Shown here: in pieces, positions 40,714 through 48,313 of the stretch
How positions within the stretch are numbered: the stretch's first letter is position 1
Layout: each line of letters opens with the position of its first letter
DNA from: an uncultured Thiohalocapsa sp.
GTDB lineage: Bacteria > Pseudomonadota > Gammaproteobacteria > Chromatiales > Chromatiaceae
Reading direction: 5' to 3'
Assembly: GCF_913063425.1 (NCBI RefSeq)
Contig: NZ_CAJXYK010000009.1
Coordinates: 62,001 to 126,000 of the forward strand
Length of the DNA: 64,000 bases
Notes under the pieces: generated by a model
Database searches by the model: none
Seen by the model: the letters and a program-made list of their open reading frames with translations, nothing else
What the model was told of the DNA's origin: nothing
Program-made: the position numbers and the translations under genes

Positions 40714-40735
40714 GCTGACGCGCAAAACGCGCAGC
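40714..40735 (+). promoter_or_regulatory. 5'-leader hairpin of the sgp transcript
   Basis: GCTG-A-CGCG pairs with CGCG-CAGC around a CAAAA loop (8 bp with one bulged A). It would lie within the first bases of the predicted transcript, 33 nt before the start codon, where a stem-loop can shield an abundant mRNA from RppH/RNase E decay. Confidence 0.45.
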
Positions 40736-40767
40736 GCTTGCTAACCCAGAATCTTCGGAGAATACAG

Positions 40768-41148
40768 ATGAAAAAGCTTGCTACCGCCGCCGCCGTCGCC
40801 GCTCTGCTCGGTGTTTCCGCTTCCGCCAGCGCCTGGTGGGGCCCGGGCTGGGGTGGTCCCGGCTATGGCTCCGGTTGGGGCGACGGCGTCGGCGACATGC
40901 TCGGCGACATGTTCGGTGACGGCTACGGCGACTTCAACATGAGCATGTCCGGCGGCGGTCGTGGCTGGGGTCGTGGTCGCGGCTACGGCTATGGTCGCGG
41001 CTACGGGTACGGTTACGGCAATCCGTACTACGGCGGCTACGGCTATCCGTACGGCGGCTACCCGGGCTACGCTCCCTACGCAGCGCCCTACGGCATGCCG
41101 GCGGCCCCCGCGGCTCCGGCCCAGCCGGCGCAGCCTGAAGCCAAGTAA
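40768..41148 (+). CDS. Sulfur globule protein-like Gly/Tyr-rich secreted protein
   Basis: 126 residues. A Sec signal peptide ([22 protein letters not shown]) is followed by [18 protein letters not shown], a [18 protein letters not shown] segment, then a run of GYGYGRGYG-type repeats and a Pro/Ala tail. This composition and order match the sulfur globule envelope proteins of purple sulfur bacteria (Sgp), which coat periplasmic sulfur stored during sulfide or thiosulfate oxidation. GGAG lies 7 nt before the ATG at 40768; the in-frame start ten codons earlier would spoil the signal peptide. Its own A+T-rich promoter region and leader hairpin suggest strong, regulated expression. No sulfur-oxidation enzyme is in the window. 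Confidence 0.82.
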   Translation: MKKLATAAAVAALLGVSASASAWWGPGWGGPGYGSGWGDGVGDMLGDMFGDGYGDFNMSMSGGGRGWGRGRGYGYGRGYGYGYGNPYYGGYGYPYGGYPGYAPYAAPYGMPAAPAAPAQPAQPEAK

Positions 41149-41507
41149 GGTCGCTGCAATGACCGCCCGCGCACCGGTCCTGCCCGCGGGCAGGCCGGTG
41201 GCGGTGCAGGAGCTCACGCGCCGCACGGATGCGCACCTTCCCCCCGTTCCGCTCACCGTCGGTTTTCATGGGCTGCCCTGCCGCAGTCTGACCGATGCCC
41301 CGCGTCCGTGCCGCTTTGGCCGTTATCCGTGTGCGACCGATGCAGGGTTGCCCGAGCGATGCCGTCCTGCACACGCGCCGTCTGGCGTGCCGTAAAAACC
41401 CCAGCTCAAAGACAGTTACATGAACAGCATCGGCGGATCACCGCCGAGGCTCTGCAATGCTTGCATGGCTTGGGCCCGTGCACCGAGCCGCGATGGCCCT
41501 CGCACCA
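41149..41507. other. Gene-free region between the sgp-like gene and the glycosyltransferase
   Basis: 359 bp between convergent genes, no convincing coding frame. At 41173-41199 ACCGG-T-CCTGCCCG pairs with CGGGCAGG-CCGGT, a strong hairpin 25 bp after the sgp stop, a likely transcript end without a U-tract. At 41431-41446 CGGCGG, ATCA, CCGCCG form a second hairpin that could serve the minus-strand glycosyltransferase transcript. Confidence 0.6.
41173..41199 (+). terminator. Hairpin after the sulfur globule-like gene
   Basis: 13 base pairs with one bulged T and essentially no loop beyond the palindrome CCTGCCCGCGGGCAGG. It lies 25 bp beyond the stop codon. The lack of a T-run leaves open whether it terminates or only protects the 3' end. 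Confidence 0.5.
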
Positions 41508-42695
41508 TCAGAGCCCGTTCCCAGAGGGTGTCGGCCTCGCCTGCTCCACCGCGGCTCGCCCGGCACGCTGATGCTGTCGGATCACGTCCATGAGCCGGTC
41601 TTCGACGCCGGCGATCACCTGTGGCCAGCTCAAGGACTCCGCGGTTCGCCGCGCGGCGGTGCCGATGGTACGCAGTCGGTCGGGCGCTGCGGCGGCAGCC
41701 ACTGCTTCGTTGATGAAGGCCGGGCGGTCTCCGCAAGGTGCGAGCAGGCCGTTGCTGCCGTGGCGGATGTGCTCGTGGGCGGCGGCATAGTCGAAGGCGC
41801 TCACGGCGAGACCGCTCGCCATCGCCTCGGTGACCACGTTGCCGAAGGTCTCGGTGAGGCTCGGGAACAGGAACAGATCGCCGCTGGCATAGTGCGTGGC
41901 CAAGGCTTCCCCCACGCGGGCGCCGACGAAACGGCAGCCGGGGTGTGAGCGTGCCAGGCGCGCGCGCTCCGGTCCGTCTCCCACCAGCACACACTGGACA
42001 TGGCCGATCCGCGCCGTGAGCGCTTCCATGGTGGCGAGCGCCAGGTCGATGTTCTTCTCCGCGGCAATACGACCGACGTAGAGGGCGACGATGTCGTCCG
42101 GCCCACAGCCCCATTCCCGCCGCAGGGCGTCGCTGCGGCGCGTGGGTGTGAAGAGATCGGTGTCAACGCCGCGGCTGAACAGCTGCACGTTGCGGAAGCC
42201 GACCTCGCTTAGCTGGCTGCGGAGCGCCGCCGTGGGTACCAGAGTCGCATCCGAGCGATTGTGAAAATTCTTCAGCGTGTTGACGATGGGCCGGGTCAGC
42301 AGGCCCAGGCCGTAATGCCGGCTGTACTGGTGGAACTGGGTGTGAAAGCCGGTGATCACCGGGATGGACGCCCGCACCGCTGCGTTCAGCGCCGCATGCC
42401 CGAGGGGGCCCTGGGTGGCGACGTAGAGCACGTCCGGTCGCAGGCGCAGCCAGAGATGGCGCAGGCGCCAGTACACCGGCAGCCCGAAGCGCAGGCCGCG
42501 ATAGCCCGGGATGGGCAGACCCGGCACCAGGAAGTGCCCGCGCGGTGTGCCTCCGCGGCGGTCCGCCGCCTGGCGCGGGCGCACCAGCAGCACCTGGTGG
42601 CCCCGACGCGACAGACCGTCCACCAGCTGGCGCATGGTGTTGGCGACGCCGTTGATCTCCGGCGGGTAGGTTTCGGTGACGACGGCGATGCGCAT
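41508..42695 (-). CDS. GT4-family glycosyltransferase, Agt/lipid-type candidate
   Basis: 395 residues of glycosyltransferase family 4, GT-B fold. MRIAVVTETYPPEINGVANT is the N-terminal acceptor-side loop, GFHTQFHQYSRHYG the following block, FSRGVDTDLFTP the hinge, LYVGRIAAEKNIDLAL the donor domain start, and FPSLTETFGNVVTEAMASG the E-x7-E catalytic motif. The group includes diacylglycerol glycosyltransferases such as Agt, which works with PlcP to replace phospholipids by glycolipids. Location behind olsB-olsA on the same strand (72-bp gap) favours a lipid acceptor, but LPS or exopolysaccharide synthesis cannot be excluded. Confidence 0.88.
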   Translation of the reverse strand: MRIAVVTETYPPEINGVANTMRQLVDGLSRRGHQVLLVRPRQAADRRGGTPRGHFLVPGLPIPGYRGLRFGLPVYWRLRHLWLRLRPDVLYVATQGPLGHAALNAAVRASIPVITGFHTQFHQYSRHYGLGLLTRPIVNTLKNFHNRSDATLVPTAALRSQLSEVGFRNVQLFSRGVDTDLFTPTRRSDALRREWGCGPDDIVALYVGRIAAEKNIDLALATMEALTARIGHVQCVLVGDGPERARLARSHPGCRFVGARVGEALATHYASGDLFLFPSLTETFGNVVTEAMASGLAVSAFDYAAAHEHIRHGSNGLLAPCGDRPAFINEAVAAAAAPDRLRTIGTAARRTAESLSWPQVIAGVEDRLMDVIRQHQRAGRAAVEQARPTPSGNGL

Positions 42696-42767
42696 TGCTG
42701 GTTACCGGGGTCTCAGCCTCGTGTCGTCCGCAGCCGGCTCAGGCCGACACTCATCCCCTCGCCGGCT

Positions 42768-43580
42768 TCAGGCGGCTGCGCCATCGGCGGCGCTCATGTG
42801 AGCCGCATCTGCCGGTACAGCCGCGCTCACGTCCGCGAGGCGGCACAGCTCGGCCGCGACCGCAGCGCGCGCGGTCTCCGCCAGCTCGCGGCGGGAGGCT
42901 GCCTGCGCCGCCACCGGTGGCAGGAAGGTCAGTGTGACCGTCAGACCCGGGTGGCGCAGCACGCGCCCGAGGTGGGCGAGCAGCGTGTCCTCGCCGACGA
43001 AGGGCGCGATGTGGTCCGGCATATGGCCGTTACCGTAGCGGATCGCCACGGGCTGCACCGGCACTGTGCCGTCCTCCGCCGCGGAAAACAGCCTTGCGTG
43101 GAAGCGCAGCAGCCCGCGGCCGTCGCTGGTGGTGCCCTCCGGGAAGATCGCGACGCGGGCGCCGGAACGCAAGCGGCGCGCGATCTCCTGCGCCACCCGC
43201 GGGGCTTCGTGGGCGCCGCGGCGCATGAACACCGTGCCGGCGAGCTCTGCGAGCCAGCCCACCAACGGCCATTGGCGCACCTCCGCCTTGGACAGGAAGT
43301 GCACGGGTGTGGCGCCGCCGAGCACGGGGATGTCCAGCCAGGAGACGTGGTTCACCGCCAACAGCGCACCAGGCGCCGCGCCGCCGCGACAGACCACCCG
43401 AACGCCCAGAGCGCGGGCCAGGCGGCGGTGCCACCAAGCCACCAGCGCGGGCAGCCAGGGACGCGGCGTGCCCAAATGCCCGAGCAGCGCGACGCCGCCG
43501 CCGAGCAGCGCACCCGTGCAGAGATGCTCGCCCAGACGCAGTGCCCGCCAGGCGGGAATCAGCAATCGCCGTGTGCTCAA
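42768..43580 (-). CDS. olsA: 1-acyl-sn-glycerol-3-phosphate acyltransferase family, OlsA-like
   Basis: 270 residues of the PlsC/LPLAT family. The catalytic H-x4-D is in NHVSWLDIP (about 77-85), the glycerol-side FMRRG and FPEGTTSDG motifs follow in standard spacing, and a hydrophobic segment lies near the N-terminus (GALLGGGVALLGHLG). It overlaps the OlsB-like gene by 4 bp, the pairing that in ornithine-lipid producers makes lyso-ornithine lipid (OlsB) and then acylates it (OlsA). The symbol rests on that pairing; on sequence alone a lysophosphatidate acyltransferase is equally possible. Confidence 0.85.
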   Translation of the reverse strand: MSTRRLLIPAWRALRLGEHLCTGALLGGGVALLGHLGTPRPWLPALVAWWHRRLARALGVRVVCRGGAAPGALLAVNHVSWLDIPVLGGATPVHFLSKAEVRQWPLVGWLAELAGTVFMRRGAHEAPRVAQEIARRLRSGARVAIFPEGTTSDGRGLLRFHARLFSAAEDGTVPVQPVAIRYGNGHMPDHIAPFVGEDTLLAHLGRVLRHPGLTVTLTFLPPVAAQAASRRELAETARAAVAAELCRLADVSAAVPADAAHMSAADGAAA

Positions 43581-44344
43581 TGCTCGCCGACACGCTCCAG
43601 AAAGTGGCGGGCGTAGGTCGGATTCAGATCCGCAAGGTCCAGCAGCATCAACACATCGCCCACCGCGAAGTCAGGGTCCCGGCAGGCCTCGCCGCAGGCG
43701 CGCGCGCCGAGGCGCACATAGGCCTTGAGCAGGGCCGGCAGGGGTGCATCCAGGACCTCGGCGGGGACGTCGGTGCGCAGCAGCGGCGCCTTGGGCGTCA
43801 CCCGCAGGGCCGCCGGCGCCATGGCCTGTCGGCGCAGGCGGTTCATGATGGCCGCCGCCTGCACGTCGCCCTCGCCGAGGGGGACCGACGCGCAGCCGAA
43901 CAGATAGTCGATCCCGTGCAGCTGAATATAGCCTGCAATGCCCGACCAGAGCACCGCGATGGCGGCGCCCTGGCGACAATCCGGCGAGATACAGGTGCGC
44001 CCGACTTCCAGAAGCCTGCCCGGCAGGTCCGCAATGGCGCCCAGGTGGAACTCGTTTTCCGAGTAGAAGCCGCCGATGCGCCGGGCGACGTCCCCGTGCA
44101 GCAGCCGCGTGCAGCCCACGACGGCGTCGGACTTGGTCTCGCGCACCAGCAAATGATGGCAGTACGCGTCGAAGGCGTCGATATCGAGCCCCGCGTGGCC
44201 GTGCTTCAGGCGCGCGCCGAGCTCTTCGCCGAAGACCCGATAGCGCAGCGCCTGGGCCTGGCGAATGGCCTCTGGACCAGCCGCCAGCTCCACGTAGAGC
44301 CGCTCCCCCCGACGCACCGGAAGCGCAGATGCATTGACCCCCAT
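43577..44344 (-). CDS. olsB: L-ornithine N(alpha)-acyltransferase OlsB-like (GNAT fold)
   Basis: A 255-residue acyl-ACP-dependent N-acyltransferase of the OlsB family, first step of ornithine lipid synthesis. Diagnostic blocks: AQALRYRVFGEELGARL, FDAYCHHLLVRE, VVGCTRLLHGDVA, RLLEVGRTCISPDCRQGA and YLFGCASVPLGEGDVQ. The ATG at 44344 has GAGG 8 nt upstream; the frame is open further upstream across the neighbouring HAD gene in another phase, which was excluded. A three-copy PHO-box-like array lies 71 bp upstream. It overlaps olsA by 4 bp. Ornithine lipids replace phospholipids when phosphate is short. Confidence 0.9.
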   Translation of the reverse strand: MGVNASALPVRRGERLYVELAAGPEAIRQAQALRYRVFGEELGARLKHGHAGLDIDAFDAYCHHLLVRETKSDAVVGCTRLLHGDVARRIGGFYSENEFHLGAIADLPGRLLEVGRTCISPDCRQGAAIAVLWSGIAGYIQLHGIDYLFGCASVPLGEGDVQAAAIMNRLRRQAMAPAALRVTPKAPLLRTDVPAEVLDAPLPALLKAYVRLGARACGEACRDPDFAVGDVLMLLDLADLNPTYARHFLERVGEH

Positions 44345-44414
44345 CGAGCTCACCTCGGCGAAACACTGAACCACCGGCCAATGGCCCAGCGTAGCCGAAC
44401 AGGGTTGCAGGCTG

Positions 44415-44443
44415 ATGAGGGAATGGTGACGGACAGATGACCG
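44415..44443 (-). promoter_or_regulatory. Candidate PHO box, three repeats, upstream of olsB
   Basis: On the minus strand CGGTCAT, CCGTCAC and CCCTCAT follow one another with 4-bp spacers (CTGT, CATT), an exact 11-bp pitch. Against the PhoB half-site CTGTCAT they match at 6, 5 and 5 of 7 positions. It is 71-99 bp before the olsB start codon. Confidence 0.55.
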
Positions 44444-44502
44444 CGGCCCGGTCCGCGTGGCTGCCGGCCATCCAGCGGCCATCGTGCGCCGCCGCGGCCT
44501 GT

Positions 44503-45168
44503 TCAGTGGGCATCGCCATGCAGCGAAATCACGGGCCACCGGCGCTTGCGCGCCACCTCTGCCAGCAGCGGGTCCGGGTCCACGGCGACGGGGTTGTCCA
44601 CCCGTTCCAGCAGCGGCAGGTCGTTGATGGAATCGCTGTAGAAATGGCTGTCCGTGAGGCACTCGTTCTGGTCGGCGAGCCAGGCCATGAGCCGGGTGAC
44701 CTTGCCCTCGCGGAAGGCGGGTACGCCGGCCACACGGCCGGTGTAGCCGCTGCCGTCGTGCTCGGGCTCGGTGGCGATGAGGTGGGGAATGCCGAAGCGC
44801 GCCACGATGGGCGCGGTAACGAAGGCATTGGTGGCCGTGATCACCAGCAGGGTGTCGCCGGCGCGGCGGTGCTGCTCCACCAGGTCCAGCGCCGGCTGCC
44901 GGATCAGCGGGGCGATGTGCTGGTCCAGGAATGCCTGCCGCCAGGCGAGCAGCGCCGGCTCCGGATGGTCGCGCAGCGGACGCAGCGCGAAGGCGAGGAA
45001 GGCGTCGATGTCGAGCCGGCCGGCCTTGTAGTCGGCATAGAAACGGGCGTTCGCCGCGGCATATTCCGCGCCGTCCACGACACCCTGCGCCACCAGGTGC
45101 TGGCCCCAGAGGTAGTCCGAGTCGCCGGCGAGCAGCGTGTTGTCCAGATCGAAGATGGCGAGCGGCAT
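44503..45168 (-). CDS. HAD-IB family phosphatase (SerB/CicA-like)
   Basis: A 221-residue haloacid dehalogenase-type phosphatase of subfamily IB. Motif I is FDLDNTLL at the very N-terminus (nucleophile D7, acid D9), motif II the Thr in [10 protein letters not shown], and motifs III/IV are the Lys in FREGKVT and [12 protein letters not shown]. An insertion cap lies at about 20-80. Members occur beside or fused to PlsC-type acyltransferases, hinting at lipid phosphate substrates; phosphoserine is another option. It is the first gene of the minus-strand group running through olsB and olsA, separated from olsB by 158 bp holding the PHO-like array. Confidence 0.88.
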   Translation of the reverse strand: MPLAIFDLDNTLLAGDSDYLWGQHLVAQGVVDGAEYAAANARFYADYKAGRLDIDAFLAFALRPLRDHPEPALLAWRQAFLDQHIAPLIRQPALDLVEQHRRAGDTLLVITATNAFVTAPIVARFGIPHLIATEPEHDGSGYTGRVAGVPAFREGKVTRLMAWLADQNECLTDSHFYSDSINDLPLLERVDNPVAVDPDPLLAEVARKRRWPVISLHGDAH

Positions 45169-45275
45169 GGCAGCGGTGTCTGACCGGGCTGACTTCCAAA
45201 GCTAACGGAATATCGACGCATCAGCAAAGACTGAAATGCTTGTGGATTTGCCCGCTTGCGTGGGGATGTGGAAAA

Positions 45276-45947
45276 ATGCAGGTGAGCTCAACGAGGTACG
45301 CCACCTTGATCGACCCGGACGGTTTTCGCCCCAACGTCGGCATCATTCTGAGCAACGAGCAGCGCCGACTCTTCTGGGGCCGGCGTGTCGGCCAGAACGC
45401 GTGGCAGTTTCCGCAGGGCGGCATCAAGTCCGACGAGACCCCGCTGGAGGCCATGTACCGGGAGCTGGAAGAGGAGGTGGGCCTCAACCCCGGGCAGGTC
45501 ACCGTGCTCGGCTGCACCCAGGGCTGGCTGCGCTACCGGCTCCCGCGCCGGTTCATCCGCCGTCGTTGCGGACCCACCTGCATCGGCCAGAAGCAGGTCT
45601 GGTTCATGCTCCGGGTGGACTGCGGCGAGAGTGCCTTCTGCCTGGACCGCTCCGCCAAGCCGGAATTCGATGCCTGGCGCTGGGTGCGCTACTGGCACCC
45701 GCTGCGGGAAGTGGTCTACTTCAAGCGGCACGTCTACGCCCAGGCGCTGGAAGAGCTGGCGCCGCTGCTCTATCCCGAGGGTACGCCACGCCCGGACCTG
45801 CCGCCGGTCGGGACTGCCGTCGGCGAGGCCGAGGGGCCCTCTTCCGCCCAGCCTTCCGCCCAGCGCGTCGCGCCCGCCCGGCACGGCGCGCGGGAACAGG
45901 CTGCCGCTGTCCGCGCTGCCGGGCATCTGCGCCCGCGTCGTCGCTGA
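45276..45947 (+). CDS. rppH: RNA pyrophosphohydrolase RppH
   Basis: 223 residues from the chosen ATG. RppH removes pyrophosphate from triphosphorylated mRNA 5' ends and so starts RNase E decay. [20 protein letters not shown] is the family start, [18 protein letters not shown] then [10 protein letters not shown] the Nudix box, and [19 protein letters not shown] the C-terminal block. The last 60 residues are a low-complexity tail. The ATG at 45276 adds ten residues to the family start; a TTG at 45306 with GAGG upstream would give exactly the usual N-terminus. ptsP follows after 51 bp, the conserved rppH-ptsP pair. Confidence 0.95.
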   Translation: MQVSSTRYATLIDPDGFRPNVGIILSNEQRRLFWGRRVGQNAWQFPQGGIKSDETPLEAMYRELEEEVGLNPGQVTVLGCTQGWLRYRLPRRFIRRRCGPTCIGQKQVWFMLRVDCGESAFCLDRSAKPEFDAWRWVRYWHPLREVVYFKRHVYAQALEELAPLLYPEGTPRPDLPPVGTAVGEAEGPSSAQPSAQRVAPARHGAREQAAAVRAAGHLRPRRR

Positions 45948-45998
45948 CCGGCGCTCGCGCAACAGCGCCACGGGCGCCGGCCGCGCAGTTCTTCGGCC

Positions 45999-48263
45999 AT
46001 GCTGGCGACATTAAGACGCATCATCGACGCCGTTGACCGTGCGCCCGCGCTGGATGCAGCGCTGGCCGTGGTGGTGCGTGACGTGAAGCAGGCCATCGGC
46101 GCCGATGTCTGCTCCGTCTACCTCACCGACACCGCCCGCCGCGAGCATGTGCTGATGGCCACCGACGGTTTGCCGCCGGCGTCCGTCGGCCGGATACGCA
46201 TCCCCCTGCATCGGGGGCTCATCGGCCGTGCCGCCGAGCGCGCCGACATCGTCAATCTGGACGATGCCCACACGCACGCCTGCTATCTCGCCATCACCGA
46301 CAGCGGCGAGGAGCCCTTCCACGGCTTCCTCGGCGTGCCCATCATCCAACACCGCCGGGTGCTCGGGGTGCTGGTGCTGCGGCGGCGGGCGGCGCAACGC
46401 TTCGCCGACGACGAGGTGACCTTCGTCATGACCCTGGCGATGCAGCTCGCCGCCGCCATCGCGCTCGCGCGCGGCAGCGGCGAGCTGATGCGTCTCCAGC
46501 AGCCGGGGCTGCCGAATCACTTTCTGGAGGGCATTGCGGCGGCGCCCGGCGTGGGCATCGGCACGGCCTACGTGGTCTACGCCCCGGCGGACCTGGATGC
46601 GGTGCCGGACAAGCCTGCGTCGGACCCGGATGCGGAGATCAAGCGCTTCCGCGCCGCGGTGGCCGGCGTCGCCGCGGACATCGGCCGGCTCGCCGAGCGC
46701 ATGGGGGGCACGTTGCGCGACGAGGACCAGGCGTTGTTCGATGCCTGGCGGCTGATGCTGGAGAGCGAGAGCCTCGTCGCCGACACCATCGCGCGCATCC
46801 GCGCCGGCAATTGGGCGCAGGGCGCGCTGCGGGCCACTGTCGCGGAGCTGCTGGCGGAGTTCGACCGCGTGGACGATCCCTATCTGCGCGAGCGCGGCTC
46901 AGACGTGCGCGACCTCGGCCGCCAGGTGTTGGTGCGCCTCCAGCACGGTGCCACGCAGCAGGCGGCGAGCTATCCATCGCAGACGCTGCTGGTGGGGGAC
47001 GAGATCAGCGCCATGCAGATCGCCGCGGTGCCGCGGGAGTCCCTCGCCGGCATCATCAGCCGGCGCGGCTCGGCGTCGTCGCATCTGGCGATCCTGGCCC
47101 GGGGCATGGGGGTGCCGGCGGCGGTGGGCGTGCTGGAGCTGCCGGTGAGCCGGCTCGAGGGGCGCGCCATGATCGTCGATGGCTACCGCGGGCGGGTGTA
47201 CGTGGAGCCGTCCGCCACGGTGGCCGCCGAGTATCGGCGGCTCGCCGTGGAGGAGCGCGCCTTCTCCGCCGAGCTGGAAGCCCTGCGCGGGCAGCCCTCA
47301 GAAACCACGGACGGCTTCGCGCTGCCGCTGTATCTGAACACCGGCCTGGTGCTGGAGCAGCGGCCGCTGGGCATCGACGAGTCCGCCGGCGTCGGGCTCT
47401 ACCGCACCGAGCTGCCCTTCATGGTGCGCGACCGCTTTCCGGGCGAGGAGGCGCAGCAGCGGCACTATCGCCAGGTGCTCACGACCTTCGCGCCGCGGCC
47501 GGTGACCATCCGCACCCTGGACGTCGGGGGCGACAAGCCGCTGCCCTACTTCCCGGTGCACGAGTCCAATCCCTTTCTCGGCTGGCGCGGCATCCGCATC
47601 ACCCGCGACCACCCGGAGATCTTCATGACCCAGGTGCGGGCCATGCTGCGCGCGGCGGTGGGGCTCGACAACCTGCAGCTGCTGCTGCCGATGATCACCA
47701 CTGTGGACGAGCTGGACGACGCCCTGGCGCTCATCCAGCGCGCCTGCGACGAGCTTCAGGAAGAGGGCCACGCGGTGCGGCTGCCACCGGTGGGGGTGAT
47801 GATCGAGGTGCCGGCGGCCGTGTACCAGGCGGATGTGCTGGCGCGGCGGGTGTCCTTCCTGTCGGTGGGGACCAACGACCTGACGCAGTATCTGCTGGCC
47901 GTGGACCGCAACAACGCCCGGGTTGCGGCCCTCTATGACGAATTCCATCCCGCGGTGCTCCGGGCCCTGATGCAGGTGGCGGAGGCCGCACGCGGCCATG
48001 GCCGGGAGGTCACTGTCTGCGGCGAGCTTGCCGGCGATCCGCGCGCCACGCCGCTGTTGCTCGGGCTCGGTGTCCACAGCCTCAGCATGGGGGCCGGCAG
48101 CCTGTTGCGCGTCAAGGGCGTGGTGCGCAGCATCAGCCGGACCCGGGCGCGGGAGCTCCTGGCCCGCGCCCTGCTCTGTGAGCGCGGGGCCTGCGTGCGG
48201 GCCCTGCTGATGGACGCGCTGGAGGAGATCGGCCTCGGCGGGCTGGTGCGCCCCGGGCGCTGA
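45999..48263 (+). CDS. ptsP: Phosphoenolpyruvate-protein phosphotransferase PtsP (EI-Ntr)
   Basis: 754 residues, first enzyme of the nitrogen phosphotransferase system. An N-terminal GAF domain (about 15-165) senses small molecules such as glutamine; the EI domains follow. The phosphorylated His is in RRGSASSHLAILARGMG, and the PEP-binding barrel has VGLYRTELPFM, RTLDVGGDKPLPYF, PVGVMIEVPAAVY, SVGTNDLTQYLLAVDR and VTVCGELAGDP. All catalytic residues are present. The downstream phosphocarriers NPr and EIIA-Ntr are not in this window. Pairing with rppH is conserved in gammaproteobacteria. Confidence 0.96.
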   Translation: MLATLRRIIDAVDRAPALDAALAVVVRDVKQAIGADVCSVYLTDTARREHVLMATDGLPPASVGRIRIPLHRGLIGRAAERADIVNLDDAHTHACYLAITDSGEEPFHGFLGVPIIQHRRVLGVLVLRRRAAQRFADDEVTFVMTLAMQLAAAIALARGSGELMRLQQPGLPNHFLEGIAAAPGVGIGTAYVVYAPADLDAVPDKPASDPDAEIKRFRAAVAGVAADIGRLAERMGGTLRDEDQALFDAWRLMLESESLVADTIARIRAGNWAQGALRATVAELLAEFDRVDDPYLRERGSDVRDLGRQVLVRLQHGATQQAASYPSQTLLVGDEISAMQIAAVPRESLAGIISRRGSASSHLAILARGMGVPAAVGVLELPVSRLEGRAMIVDGYRGRVYVEPSATVAAEYRRLAVEERAFSAELEALRGQPSETTDGFALPLYLNTGLVLEQRPLGIDESAGVGLYRTELPFMVRDRFPGEEAQQRHYRQVLTTFAPRPVTIRTLDVGGDKPLPYFPVHESNPFLGWRGIRITRDHPEIFMTQVRAMLRAAVGLDNLQLLLPMITTVDELDDALALIQRACDELQEEGHAVRLPPVGVMIEVPAAVYQADVLARRVSFLSVGTNDLTQYLLAVDRNNARVAALYDEFHPAVLRALMQVAEAARGHGREVTVCGELAGDPRATPLLLGLGVHSLSMGAGSLLRVKGVVRSISRTRARELLARALLCERGACVRALLMDALEEIGLGGLVRPGR

Positions 48264-48313
48264 GCCCGGCGTCGTCGCTCCGCCGCAGCCGGGGCACGCG
48301 GCGGCCGGCATGC

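Noticed and set aside
43577-45199. A single 540-codon minus frame joining the HAD phosphatase region to OlsB
   Set aside because: Over 44503-45168 this frame is out of phase with the HAD motifs (FDLDNTLL is in another frame); the OlsB start at 44344 has its own ribosome site.
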